This document shows positions 58,401 to 64,000 of a stretch of 64,000 nt of DNA, one piece after another (position 1 is the first letter of the stretch; each line of letters starts with the position of its first letter). The translations under genes and the position numbers were made by a program. The DNA is taken from assembly GCA_032622095.1 (NCBI GenBank), contig CP136069.1, forward strand, positions 205,392,690-205,456,689, read 5' to 3'. The stretch comes from Siphonodentalium dalli (Eukaryota > Mollusca > Scaphopoda > Gadilida > Siphonodentaliidae). A model generated the notes under the pieces. The model saw only the letters and a program-made list of their open reading frames with translations, searched no databases and was not told the origin of the DNA.

Positions 58401-61400
58401 TATGGATATCATTGGAACCGGCTCCTTGACCACATTGTGATAGTTACAGTTATGCCCTGTGCCAATGCATTCTCTTATATATGCGAGTCGACCATAGGTC
58501 GCCTCGCATATATAAGAGAATGCATTGGCCTAAAAAAAATCTTTTTTTAACACTTTTTACCATTTTTTCTTACATTCTTTAACAATTTTATAATTTTTAA
58601 TGTGTTAAGCCAATGCATTCTCTTATATATGCGAGGCGACCTATGGTCGACTCGCATATATAAGAGAATGCATTGGCACAGGGCCCTTCTGTTGGGTAAA
58701 GGGTTAAAAAGGCATAAAGCTCTAGTTTTTTTCATGTGATATACAAGATCATCAACTCGTTATGTTGGGATATAAGATATATTGAGCAATTTCTTGTTTT
58801 CTTTCAGTCTTCTTATTTGAAATCACACTTAAAGACAGAAAAATTGAAGAAATCCATGATGACGACTGGTGATGCGATATCTAAAACATTCATGATGTCT
58901 TTGGTCAGACTTATTGGTATGTTTATCTACAATTCTAATGCACTTAGGCCAATATACCCCCAGAAACACCACATATTTGCGGGGGGTTATTCATTCAATA
59001 ACCTGTCGCAATGTATAGTCCGGTTCACCGCTTCAATGTTAGATATTCCTACCGCCAATATTGCCATTAGCTGAATTCCTAATCTCGGCCATGTCCAATC
59101 CAGCCTGGCTCACTGTTCTGTTTCACTCCATGACGTCACCCTTATGCAGTACATGCCGGCGACGTTACGGAGTAGATTATAAAGTTGGTGCCCTTGCTAC
59201 TGACTTCCGTTACTAGCTCGTTGCTATATAAACAAACCAGCTACGTCGCTATTGTCAATGAAAATATTTTTTGCCAAATGTGAATTATTTTTGCCATTGG
59301 CAAATTTGGCAAGTGGCCGAGCAAACCCTGTTAACACACTTGTGTTGTTCTATGTATATATGATACTCAAGATGAGTCTTATCAGAACCCCACCAACAAA
59401 CAGTAGAATTTAATTCATGAGAGAATAATTCTGACTGATGCTATCGCGATGGAGTTAGGCGTCCCTCGGTAACCTTATTTTTTGTTGCTTCAGTAGACTA
59501 ATTTAGAAACAGATTTATGTGGCCCAAAAAAAACACTAAATGTTTGGTTTGTATAATAATGCCATAACATAACATTAAAAAAAGGGATATGTGAATTGAG
59601 TAATCTGCTTCAGAATTATAGGCTGGGCCTTGTAATCATTGGCTAATAAGTTCTCTCTTGTTTTTACAGGTGGATACAGAGATGCATTGAGATTTCGACA
59701 GGAAGAGGCTATTACCTTTGATCATGAGCTTTTTATCCAGTCGCGACCATCAGCAATGAGACCTTACCTCGAAAGCATGATGCACCTACAACTGTTCCAA
59801 CAGGTTAAAATCATTGTTAGATATTTGCCATATACGAAAGTAGTTCCCATTTGACTAAATAGTTTTCATTTCCTTTCAGCACTAGAAATATCCATTTCAT
59901 AATTAATTATGGATCTAATGGCATACAAGTAATGTAAGAAAACAAAGTCATGGGGGAAGTATATTATTGGAATCAGCCTGTCCATCGGTCAATTTAATTT
60001 TTTTTTTAGTGGAGTTATCCTCCTTTTTTCGACTTATAATTTTTCGCAACATGCATAATTTGGTTTGAGCTTGTTTTCTTACATTTTCCCGTCAATTTGT
60101 TTAAAACTTGGCACAGATCTTTAGTACCATGGGAAGTTGTGTATCTGTAATCTTGTAGCCCCATTCCTCAGCTATGAAGAAAACATTTGGTTACATGAAG
60201 GTAACTAAAATTGTTAAAGTGATGTGAAACACTCCGGTAGGGTGATAACATATAAATGGAGAATAATCTTGTTCAAAGTAGTTATTTTTACAAATATTAT
60301 GTCTAAATTGACAACACACACCGTCATTCTTATATATTAATTAAATGCAGTGACTGCCGATGGCGAGATCGGTTTCATTAGTTTATCGCCGATAGAAGTG
60401 TCCCGATTTGAGTAGTAAATATTTACAATTTAGCGTAGTTCAGACAATGTTTTCTATGGAGTGGTACGGTCGATTTGCTTGAGATTTTCAGTGACGTTAG
60501 TAGAATGCTATATTCCCCCAGTTGGCATAGCACCTGAATACTAACATATCAGTTTCATTCACCCGATCAAGTACATAATATGTCTTTAATGAACAGAGTA
60601 ATGACTTGGTTCATTCTAAATGGTTGAAGTATATTCTTTTTCCCTAATTTCAACAAACAAAAGATAATAAAAAAATATTAAATACATATGATTTAAATCC
60701 AATATAGGCTTTAATTTCTTGAACTTATTAATATATATATTTTTTTCAGTTTATTAATGGACGGCTTGAGCTGCTGAATGGGTGTGAGGGATTTAACGAT
60801 TTATTTGAGGTGGAAGCTTTAGAGTATTCAGATAAATACCTGACGGGTACGCGGTACAAAGAATGGAGAAACACAATGCTCGTGAGTACCTTATTGTCAA
60901 CAAAAATCATACTAGTTCATAGTCCCATTAAAAACAGACAACCAGATAAATTCAAGCCTGCAAATAGTGTGTCTGTCATTTGCAGAATGCTGTCCCCAGA
61001 GTGTGAATTTAGTGACGCTATGCCGCACAGTGGGCTAGCATCACAAAATTCACCCTCTAGGGATCTTATTCTGCTTAGGCCTCAACTGCTGTAGGAGACC
61101 TGCAATCAAATTGAAGTTTCCCAGTTGAAGTTGGTGATGTTCACGCATTAGTTAGCTCGATTGTGCATTTTATCTTCTGCAAATTAGGGGATACATAAAC
61201 TAACTAAAATCAATGTTAATTTGATACTATAGATTCTTCCCAGAAGATGAGGCCTAAGCAGAATAAGGTTTCCAGAGGGGTGAGTTTGGTGATGCTAGCT
61301 CGCTGTGTGGGATAGCATCACTAAATTCATCTCTGACAGACACATTATTTGCAGGTTTGGTTAGAAACTAGTTTTTCGTTTCCCATTCTTATAATACACT

Positions 61401-61877
61401 TTGGCACGCAGTCATGACTTGTGTCTTTTGCTTGATTTCAGTTTTTGCTGAGGTTTTCTGTTGCTAATGAATTAGGTCAAATTCACACTTGAACGCAGCA
61501 TGTTCGAATCAATGAGTTAGTTTGTTTATGAACAAGATAAATTAAAGATTCACTTATAAAACAATTGGAATGCCCTCAAGTGCGTGTTATGCATTTGTTA
61601 CTATGAATATGAGCGCCATAAAAATAAATAAAAACATGGTTTTTAACGACCACGTTGATTTAAAAAAATTATCAAATCGCCCCAACAAGTTGGATTTGTA
61701 GTTTGATATTAGCGACAATAGGTGAATTGGGCCTTCTGATAGCTGCATAAATATTTTTACCATATTTTGTATCTTGAAATACATGGCTACATAACTCTGT
61801 CTATATGTATCATGCAGAAAAAAGGGAAGAAACTCCATCGTGGAGGGAAAGATATCTGGTCCGATATTAAACTAAAG
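35970..61877 (+). CDS. DENND1: DENND1 (connecdenn) Rab35 exchange factor, 15 exons, partial at both ends
   Basis: Fifteen exons with consecutive phases give about 422 codons of one DENN protein. DENND1 proteins exchange GDP for GTP on Rab35 at clathrin-coated pits and early endosomes. uDENN covers residues about 1-138 ([46 protein letters not shown]), cDENN about 155-290 ([50 protein letters not shown]), and dDENN about 292-372 ([29 protein letters not shown]). Order and spacing follow human DENND1A, e.g. APMPYLIGIH, FIDGRLDLLNSGEGF. The first codons (MGSRIK in human) are not located. Because the frame continues past exon 15 with no stop seen, the clathrin/AP-2-binding tail must lie beyond 64000. 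Introns hold many MITEs and exon-edge duplications. Symbol given without paralogue assignment. Confidence 0.95.
36142..36573. mobile_element. MITE-A, full-length copy with 8-bp target duplication
   Basis: 432 bp flanked by CTTCCATG at 36134-36141 and 36574-36581. Both terminal hairpins and the whole internal segment are present. The right terminus is slightly shortened (ends ACAGACACGCTTG). It lies in DENND1 intron 1, 107 bp after the donor. Confidence 0.9.
37186..37229 (+). CDS. DENND1: DENND1 exon 2
   Basis: Acceptor TTTGTTTCAG, donor GTG|GTATGT. Encodes [15 protein letters not shown], matching human QRQFPEDYSDQ. Confidence 0.92.
37523..37962. mobile_element. piggyBac-like TTAA MITE, ACCCAACA type, second core half deleted
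   Basis: TTAACCCTTTACCCAACAAA to TTTTGTTGGGTAAAGGG and TTAA. Contains one intact palindrome core (37679-37747) and the left half of the second (CATTCTCTTATATATGCG at 37901), the remainder being lost. DENND1 intron 2. Confidence 0.85.
38105..38200. repeat. decayed hAT-like end
   Basis: ATCACATCGCACCCTC ... ATGCATCATG ... ACGATGCATGG ... AAATCGTGGCAACCCTA; read inversely it starts TAGGGTTGCCACGATT, like the other hAT-type ends here. Confidence 0.4.
38570..38715. mobile_element. MITE-A solo hairpin
   Basis: CAAGCCTTGAAATAGGGTGT and its inverse enclose one near-perfect hairpin of 146 bp. DENND1 intron 2. Confidence 0.85.
39266..39315 (+). CDS. DENND1: DENND1 exon 3
   Basis: Acceptor CATTTGCAG, donor TG|GTAAGA. 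Encodes [16 protein letters not shown]. Confidence 0.92.
40395..40496. repeat. 50-base poly-C run between 22-bp direct repeats
   Basis: CTAATGGGTGTATACAGTAT occurs at about 40396 and again at about 40475, flanking 50 consecutive C bases (40419-40468). DENND1 intron 3, about 85 bp upstream of exon 4. Confidence 0.85.
40581..40688 (+). CDS. DENND1: DENND1 exon 4
   Basis: Acceptor TTTTTTCCAG, donor GAG|GTAAGT. Encodes [18 protein letters not shown] and [11 protein letters not shown], close to human FTFVLTDIDSKQRFGFCR. Confidence 0.95.
42048..42446. mobile_element. piggyBac-like TTAA MITE, ACCCAACA type, intact
   Basis: TTAACCCTTTACCCAACAGA to GTTTGTTGGGTAAAGGG and TTAA. Two full 68-bp palindrome cores (42077-42145 and 42223-42294) are separated by (TTAAAAA)-rich spacer. 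Opposite orientation to 37523 and 58309. DENND1 intron 4. Confidence 0.88.
42683..43038. mobile_element. MITE-A, right end truncated
   Basis: Left terminus CAAACCTGCAAATAGTGTG; the right hairpin is lost after GGTAGCCAGATGGTGAAA. It runs straight into the duplicated edges of exon 5. Confidence 0.75.
43062..43202 (+). repeat. two decayed copies of the 5' edge of DENND1 exon 5
   Basis: Copy 1 at 43062-43107 (after CGTTTTAG) and copy 2 at 43160-43202 (after TGTTTTAG) repeat the exon start TTCCTCCCGTGGTATGATGC plus CTTTTATAAACTGCTGAAC with few changes, each with its own AG acceptor. Splicing to either would lead in frame to a TAG before the true exon begins. Confidence 0.9.
43215..43365 (+). CDS. 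DENND1: DENND1 exon 5
   Basis: Acceptor TTATTTTAG, donor GAG|GTAATT. Encodes [20 protein letters not shown] to PVAIISGQE. Decayed copies of both edges of this exon flank it in the introns. Confidence 0.95.
43418..43463 (+). repeat. decayed copy of the 3' edge of DENND1 exon 5
   Basis: CTGTCCAAATATACTGG ... TTGTCTCAGGACAAGAGATAATT resembles the true exon end (TGTCCAAATCTGCCAG ... ATCTCGGGACAAGAGGTAATT, 43326-43369). The donor GT has become AT. Confidence 0.75.
43545..43870. repeat. (ATC)n-rich triplet microsatellite, degenerate
   Basis: Imperfect CATCATCAT / CGTCATCATC repeats in DENND1 intron 5. The His-rich and Ile-rich open frames here are artefacts of the triplet repeat. Confidence 0.85.
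43993..44645. other. insertion bounded by 24-bp direct repeats, unrecognised
   Basis: ATCATGATGAAATATCATAG + GTAG occurs identically at 43993-44016 and 44622-44645. Between them is 605 bp with a 105-codon plus frame (44106-44423) and an overlapping +1 frame ending at 44567 ([33 protein letters not shown]). No known protein family recognised. The repeat could be a long target duplication or the edge of a tandem duplication. DENND1 intron 5. Confidence 0.55.
45124..45177 (+). CDS. DENND1: DENND1 exon 6
   Basis: Acceptor ATTTTTCCAG, donor AGT|GTATGT. Encodes [18 protein letters not shown]. Confidence 0.93.
45249..45498. mobile_element. piggyBac-like TTAA MITE, GAGTGCCAGG type
   Basis: TTAACCCTTTGAGTGCCAGG to CCTGGCACTCAAAGGG and TTAA. 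One palindrome core (45379-45446) plus a small GGGCCGATCTCATCGGCCC hairpin near the left end. DENND1 intron 6. Confidence 0.85.
45806..46006. mobile_element. partial GAGTGCCAGG-type TTAA MITE, inverted relative to 45249
   Basis: Right part GTTTAGGGCCGATGAGATC, GGCCCCTGGCACTCAAAG and GGGTTAA. The left part carries a different end (CCCTTTATGGAGCCCCAGAC). It looks chimeric. Confidence 0.5.
46007..46276. mobile_element. palindrome-core MITE, GGAGCCCC type
   Basis: Palindrome core at 46023-46093, then the spacer CACCCATACAGAGCCCCAG and TGTGGGGCTCCCTGCAGGG, ending CTAGTCATCAAAGGG and TTAA. The same spacer occurs inside the element at 3501-3946. Confidence 0.6.
46273..48686. mobile_element. piggyBac-like TTAA MITE (ACCCAACA type) split by an inner element
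   Basis: The left part (46273-46522) runs to the T-rich spacer TTTACCATTTTTA. The right part resumes at about 48513 with CTCACATTCTTTAACAATTT and ends GTTGGGTAAAGGG and TTAA. Its spacer matches the copy at 37523-37962 in detail. DENND1 intron 6. Confidence 0.75.
46523..48512. mobile_element. inner module-type element inserted into the TTAA MITE
   Basis: Starts TTTACCCATACCATAG, has (GTCTGTCC)n at 46585-46627 and at least three modules with GCGATAACTCAAACATTTT, AATTTGGTATATG and CAGATCGAGTTCGAAT. It ends CAAGGTATGGGTTAA, approximately inverse to its start, suggesting TTAACCCATACC termini. Exact ends are uncertain by about 30 bp at the right. No coding capacity. Confidence 0.6.
48755..48816 (+). 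CDS. DENND1: DENND1 exon 7
   Basis: Acceptor TATCTTTTAG, donor CAAG|GTGAGT. Encodes [20 protein letters not shown]. The donor is the first of a 20-bp tandem array. Confidence 0.95.
48817..49010 (+). repeat. 20-bp array of splice donors after DENND1 exon 7
   Basis: Unit GTGAGTAACACTATTATAAG. GTGAGT occurs at 48817 (the true donor), 48837, 48857, 48877, 48897, 48916, 48936 and 48975, with variants ATGAGT at 48955 and GTGACT at 48994. Most units also end AAG before the GT, so each is a consensus AAG|GTGAGT site. Use of any but the first adds GTGA after the exon and brings in a TGA in frame at once. Confidence 0.95.
49011..50870. other. DENND1 intron 7, nothing recognised
   Basis: An 81-codon frame at 49008-49253 has an ordinary-looking composition but no splice sites, motif or neighbour to support it. 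The rest is AT-rich. Confidence 0.4.
50879..51091. mobile_element. Tc1/mariner-like foldback MITE, best-preserved copy
   Basis: TA-flanked: TA|CAGTAATGCTCTAATTAATC to GAGCATTACTG|TA. Arms of about 100 bp meet at GAAAGCTCTCGGCGAGAGCTTTC. DENND1 intron 7. Confidence 0.85.
51154..51404. mobile_element. piggyBac-like MITE, GGGAGCTGC-type relative
   Basis: Left ATAACCCTCCAGTGAACGGA (a mutated TTAA), right AGCTCCAGACATTGAAGGG and TTAA. Two diverged palindrome cores. It ends 81 bp before DENND1 exon 8. Confidence 0.65.
51486..51584 (+). CDS. DENND1: DENND1 exon 8
   Basis: Acceptor TTCCTTGCAG, donor TG|GTGAGT. Encodes [20 protein letters not shown] and [13 protein letters not shown]. Its last 20 bases are repeated 33 bp downstream in the intron. 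Confidence 0.95.
51595..51614 (+). repeat. duplicated 3' edge of DENND1 exon 8
   Basis: GCTCTGCTCTATCCCATGGA repeats exon positions 51562-51581 exactly, 33 bp downstream, with flanking similarity (GTCTGC / GTCTCC). The donor is not reproduced in the copy (AGTTGTG in place of ATGGTGAG). Confidence 0.85.
51633..51795. mobile_element. MITE-A short copy
   Basis: CAAGCCTTGAAATAGTGTGT to CAGACACCCTATTTCAAGGC. One full hairpin plus a stub of the other. It starts 48 bp after the exon 8 donor. Confidence 0.82.
51937..53070. mobile_element. MITE-A split by an inner element
   Basis: Left hairpin at 51947-52046, internal segment to about 52108, then the inner element 52115-52837. The internal segment resumes (TTTAGTTTAGTTTCTC) and the right hairpin ends at about 53070, 56 bp before exon 9. 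The two halves join without loss at ATTCTT. Confidence 0.75.
52115..52837. mobile_element. inner module-type element with ATTCTT target duplication
   Basis: Starts TTTGTCCACCGACCCAACGG, has GTACGTTCGTGCGTGCGTCC near the left end and three modules (CAGAGTTATGCCCCTTTTTC, AGATACAGGCC, CGATAACTCCAG), and ends GAGGTCTACCGACCTTTT. ATTCTT flanks at 52109-52114 and 52838-52843. No coding capacity. Confidence 0.65.
53127..53177 (+). CDS. DENND1: DENND1 exon 9
   Basis: Acceptor TTCTTTGCAG, donor TC|GTAAGT. Encodes [16 protein letters not shown], the DENN hallmark. Confidence 0.95.
53208..53866. mobile_element. hAT-like MITE, AGGGCCCTGTGAAT ends
   Basis: TAGGGCCCTGTGAATCTGC at the left, CAAATATTCACAGGGCCC at the right. 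Candidate 8-bp flanks TGTTCAGG / TTTTCAGG. Shares its body with 10121-10650. DENND1 intron 9, starting about 30 bp after the exon 9 donor. Confidence 0.65.
54119..54164 (+). CDS. DENND1: DENND1 exon 10
   Basis: Acceptor TATTTTCAG, donor GAG|GTATGT. Encodes [16 protein letters not shown]. Confidence 0.95.
54195..54553. mobile_element. MITE-A, rearranged copy
   Basis: A left hairpin and internal segment are followed not by the right hairpin but by a second left terminus in the same orientation (CAAGCCTTGAAATAGGGTGT at 54492). It breaks off at GGGTGAATTTGCAC. It starts about 30 bp after the exon 10 donor. Confidence 0.7.
54696..54892 (+). repeat. tandem repeat of about 66 bp, three copies
   Basis: Unit contains TGCATTATTTACACTGGAAG, TGTTTTAATATGTTGGCATG and CCCTTGTGTATGCGGGCGGG. 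DENND1 intron 10. Confidence 0.88.
55029..55621 (+). mobile_element. 'CCCCCCGCAACGAAGTT' element, intact-looking copy
   Basis: Starts TACCCCCCGCAACGAAGTTA with its own small hairpin (ACGGGGGGTA) and ends CCCATTGGGACAGTCACACC + TCTAGTTAA. Modules CATGGGAACCTGTGCACCTG recur inside. Inverted copy at 13143-13843, fragment at 59951-60160. It ends about 100 bp before exon 11. Confidence 0.7.
55725..55826 (+). CDS. DENND1: DENND1 exon 11
   Basis: Acceptor TTCACACAG, donor ATA|GTAAGT. Encodes [20 protein letters not shown] to [14 protein letters not shown] copy starts 17 bp after the donor. Confidence 0.95.
55968..57631 (-). mobile_element. short non-LTR or SINE tail fragment inside MITE-A
   Basis: Without the hAT-like element nested in it, this is about 218 bp. 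On the minus strand it ends ATTATGAAATAAAATCATCT followed by GAACTTGAACTT, i.e. an AATAAA-bearing 3' end and a short tandem tail. Flanked by ACCTCA. A 14-bp triplicate (GTATTCACATAATG) lies at 56033-56070. Confidence 0.55.
56075..57512. mobile_element. hAT-like MITE with TCGAATCGAAT subterminal repeats and 8-bp target duplication
   Basis: 1438 bp with termini TAGGGGCCTGCGAT / ATCGCAGGGCCCTA, flanked by ACATAAAA at 56067-56074 and 57513-57520. Both ends carry GAATCGAATCGAATCG-type arrays. An open frame at 57121-57513 is chance. CAGGG-type termini plus an 8-bp duplication fit the hAT superfamily. Confidence 0.88.
58309..58707. mobile_element. piggyBac-like TTAA MITE, ACCCAACA type, intact
   Basis: TTAACCCTTTACCCAACAAA to CTTCTGTTGGGTAAAGGG and TTAA, with two full palindrome cores (58460-58528 and 58609-58677). 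Same orientation as 37523. It ends 100 bp before DENND1 exon 12. Confidence 0.9.
58808..58916 (+). CDS. DENND1: DENND1 exon 12
   Basis: Acceptor TTTCTTTCAG, donor TTG|GTATGT. Encodes [20 protein letters not shown] and [16 protein letters not shown]. Confidence 0.94.
58920..59650. other. DENND1 intron 12, nothing recognised
   Basis: CpG-containing patch (CATGCCGGCGACGTTACGG) near 59150. No repeat end or exon identified. Confidence 0.35.
59670..59803 (+). CDS. DENND1: DENND1 exon 13
   Basis: Acceptor GTTTTTACAG, donor CAG|GTTAAA. Encodes [20 protein letters not shown] to MHLQLFQQ. Confidence 0.95.
59951..60160 (+). mobile_element. fragment of the 'CCCCCCGCAACGAAG' element
   Basis: GGGGGAAGTATATTATTGGAATCAGCC, in parts, then GTGGAGTTATCCTCCTTTTTTC and TAGTACCATGGGAA as in 55029-55621. 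The right end is lost. DENND1 intron 13. Confidence 0.55.
60750..60881 (+). CDS. DENND1: DENND1 exon 14
   Basis: Acceptor TTTTTTCAG, donor CTC|GTGAGT. Encodes [20 protein letters not shown] to WRNTML. Confidence 0.95.
60953..61359. mobile_element. MITE-A, near full length
   Basis: CAAGCCTGCAAATAGTGTGT to GACACATTATTTGCAGGTTT. The internal segment runs in the opposite direction to 36142. It starts 71 bp after the exon 14 donor. Confidence 0.85.
61818..61877 (+). CDS. DENND1: DENND1 exon 15
   Basis: Acceptor TATCATGCAG, donor AAG|GTATGT. Encodes [20 protein letters not shown], corresponding to the basic segment after dDENN (human RKGSGAILNTVKTK). The next exon was not found before 64000. Confidence 0.88.
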
Positions 61878-62227
61878 GTATGTATAATAACTTGCACTAT
61901 ATATATGACTCAATACTTTGAATAATTCATCACTTTAGGTTACGGTATGTGCATTGATAGGAAACTGCCAGAGCCTACAAAAGCCTATTTGATCTTTTGT
62001 GATAGGTCTGTCTGCTGTGAGTTGTGTTAATTGAAGAAATTAATTGATATATACGGTATGGATTTATTTTTTTGAACAATGTTAACATTTGATGATGAGT
62101 AATTTCTTGAGGAGACTAGAAATGCTTAATTTAAACAGTTATAAATGATATGTGTGTGTTTGATTAAATTATTATATCAGGGAATGAAGTCAATGAACTT
62201 GAATTAACTTGAATTTGAACTATTTTG

Positions 62228-62262
62228 TATCTGATGTATGATGTATGATGTATGATGTATCA
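62228..62262. repeat. 8-bp tandem repeat (ATGATGT)
   Basis: GTATGATGTATGATGTATGA, four units, in DENND1 intron 15. Confidence 0.8.
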
Positions 62263-62331
62263 CCTTAGAATAGAGCTTCAGACACATGACTATATAAATC
62301 ACAAAAGTATAAACTGGCTTTCAAACTAGAT

Positions 62332-62978
62332 AAGGCCAAAAAAAAAAGTTTTGGTTCTCAGGCCCCACCGCATTGAATAAAAGGGCCGCATTAGGCCTTT
62401 TTATTGCAATGCCTGATGTTATGACCAAAAAACTTACGAAAAAATAAATTTGTCCATAGCAGATATGTGTTGAATATTAGTGTGCATTGAGCTCTAACAT
62501 GTAATGTGTTAAAAAGTGACTTGCAGGCTTACAACATGAAGTAGATGACTACAATTAAGAAAATGATTAGCTGATCCTCATGCTCTTCTTAAAATTAGTC
62601 ATTGTGAACTAACTAACACTAATTGTAACTTTATACAATTGAAAGGCACGGGATTAAATTCAGGATCACATATTAGAATGGGGAGGTATCAGTTTTTAGA
62701 CAACAATAACAGTAGTTAATGTCAGGGGCATTATATATTGTTAGGTAATCCCAGTCATACACTGGTAGTACAATGTCATTTTTATTTAAGACTAAATGAG
62801 TTTATATGCATAACAGTTCCCTCTACCTTTCTGGTTATTACTAGACAGAGGAAGGTATCTTTGTCCATGCTTACTATGCGCAGAAAAAAATAAAAATAAA
62901 ACCCTCCCTCCCTCCCTCATTGATTTGAAGAAAAAAATTGCCTGAGAACCAAAACACTTTTTTTTTTTGGCCTAACAG
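62332..62978. mobile_element. TIR element, AGGCCAAAAAAAAAA ends
   Basis: Left AAGGCCAAAAAAAAAA-GTTTTGGTTCTCAGG; right CCTGAGAACCAAAACACTTTT to TTTGGCCT. Internal GCATTGAATAAAAGGGCCGC near the left and CCCTCCCTCCCTCATTG near the right, both of which recur in the older split copy at 17461-19115. DENND1 intron 15. Confidence 0.7.
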
Positions 62979-63357
62979 TGCTTCATTGAGATAGTTCAGA
63001 ACTGAAAGTTCAATTATTAGGGCTCGATTTAACTGGATTTCCAATTTCTGCTAACCAATTTACAATAAAAAAAATGTTTTTACAATGAAAACACATGTAT
63101 TGGTAGGGAATGCTATACAAAATCTACCCAGTGCTGCAAAATGCTATACAAATTAAAAACATTAAATCGACCCCTGATTATTCAACTTTGACATATTTCT
63201 ATTAAGCAGATATTTATTAGCTGTCCACTATTAAGCATGCAATGCATACTACATGTATAATAAAGCAACAGTAATTTAATAGCCTGGTTTACGAACCCTT
63301 CCTACAACTTTTTCCTCAATATTGTGAAAAAAATAAAAACTTTTGATTTGATTGGTT

Positions 63358-63705
63358 TTAAAGGGGTACACCAAATCCGGCCATTTATAGGACCATCTCC
63401 TTTTATACTCAACAGAATATATGCAACAAATGATTGAGCCATGGATTAGTGCAAAATACACTCATGTGCTCTATGAATGATGCAAACAACATGGTAATTA
63501 TTATGAAAATTAATTTATCACTGGAGTCGTAAACTCATTTTCATTATAATTACCATGTTGTTTGCGTCGTTCATAGAGCACATGAGTGTATTTTGCACTA
63601 ATCCATGGCTCAAATTCATTCATTTGTTGCATATATTCTGTTAAGCATAAAGGAGATTGTCCAACCACAAATGGCTGGATTTAGTGTAAAGTACACCTTT
63701 AGTAT
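63358..63705. mobile_element. long foldback hairpin, arms of about 165 bp
   Basis: AAAGGGGTACACCAAATCCG and ATGGTAATTATTATGAAAAT in the left arm are mirrored in the right arm up to GGATTTAGTGTAAAGTACAC + CTTT. The arms differ at a handful of positions, with a loop of about 15 bases at ACTGGAGTCGTAAACTC. DENND1 intron 15. Confidence 0.85.
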
Positions 63706-63769
63706 GTTCACGTTGGTTAAAATACGAAAGTACATACATTATATGGATAGCGTAGATATACAGAGAATA

Positions 63770-64000
63770 CAATAAAAAAAATGATAAAAATTGATAAAGA
63801 ACGTAAAAAAAAATGATAAAATTGTTAAAGAATGTAAGAAAAAATTATATAAAATGAGAAAAAGTGTTAAAAAATGTAAGAAAAAATGATTAAAAAAATT
63901 ATAAAAAATTAGAATGTTTTTTAAAGAATGTAAGAAAAAATTATAACAAATTGTAAGGCCAATGCATTCTCTTATATATGCGAGGCGACCTATGGTCGAC
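63770..64000. mobile_element. palindrome-core MITE, cut by the window end
   Basis: A long A-rich spacer of AAGAATGTAAGAAAAAAT units, then the first half of a palindrome core (GCCAATGCATTCTCTTATAT, GCGAGGCGACCTATGGTCG). The end is beyond the window. Confidence 0.75.

Overview
The window looks like genomic DNA from a marine invertebrate animal. Genes are split into short exons with GT-AG introns, no bacterial operon or ribosome-binding signals are seen, and most of the sequence is DNA-transposon debris. The transposon repertoire (piggyBac-like TTAA MITEs, hAT-like and MULE elements, elements with internal 'gggcataactc' modules and CGTCCGTC arrays) resembles what I remember of mollusc-like genomes, but I cannot fix the phylum from sequence alone.

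Three conserved genes can be assembled by joining exons, most of them too short to stand out as open frames. (1) Minus strand, 2560-11700: a complete 4-exon SNAPIN homologue of 128 residues, a BLOC-1/BORC and SNARE-associated protein. (2) Minus strand, 19869-21546: a complete 3-exon homologue of human C1orf53 (DUF5522-type CCG-x2-CRHCPYG protein), 117 residues. (3) Plus strand, 35970 to beyond 61877: 15 exons of DENND1 (connecdenn), the DENN-domain exchange factor for Rab35. Its first coding exon is not certain and its C-terminal tail lies past the window. A possible fourth gene is a 59-codon frame at 28045-30658, split by a MULE transposon whose removal, with one copy of the target duplication, restores the frame.

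Layout: 0-12 kb is SNAPIN, whose introns are full of MITEs. 12-19 kb is repeats plus a dead non-LTR retrotransposon. 19.6-21.6 kb is the C1orf53-like gene. 22-28 kb is repeats, a tRNA-headed SINE candidate and a 30-bp minisatellite. 28.1-30.6 kb is a MULE with repeat-array termini. 31-34 kb is a second non-LTR fragment nested in an older repeat. 36-64 kb is DENND1, with at least 15 transposon insertions in its introns, several nested two or three deep.

The most unusual signal is that tandem duplications start exactly at exon edges. The last codons and stop codon of the C1orf53-like gene are the founding unit of a 29-bp minisatellite. The splice donor of DENND1 exon 7 is the founding unit of a 20-bp array carrying eight GTGAGT sites. 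DENND1 exon 5 has two decayed copies of its 5' edge upstream and one of its 3' edge downstream. The 3' edge of exon 8 is also duplicated. In addition, most copies of one hairpin MITE family in DENND1 lie within about 110 bp of a splice site.

Exon numbers for DENND1 count from the first exon seen here. All homology calls are from motif recognition by eye; no database search was run.
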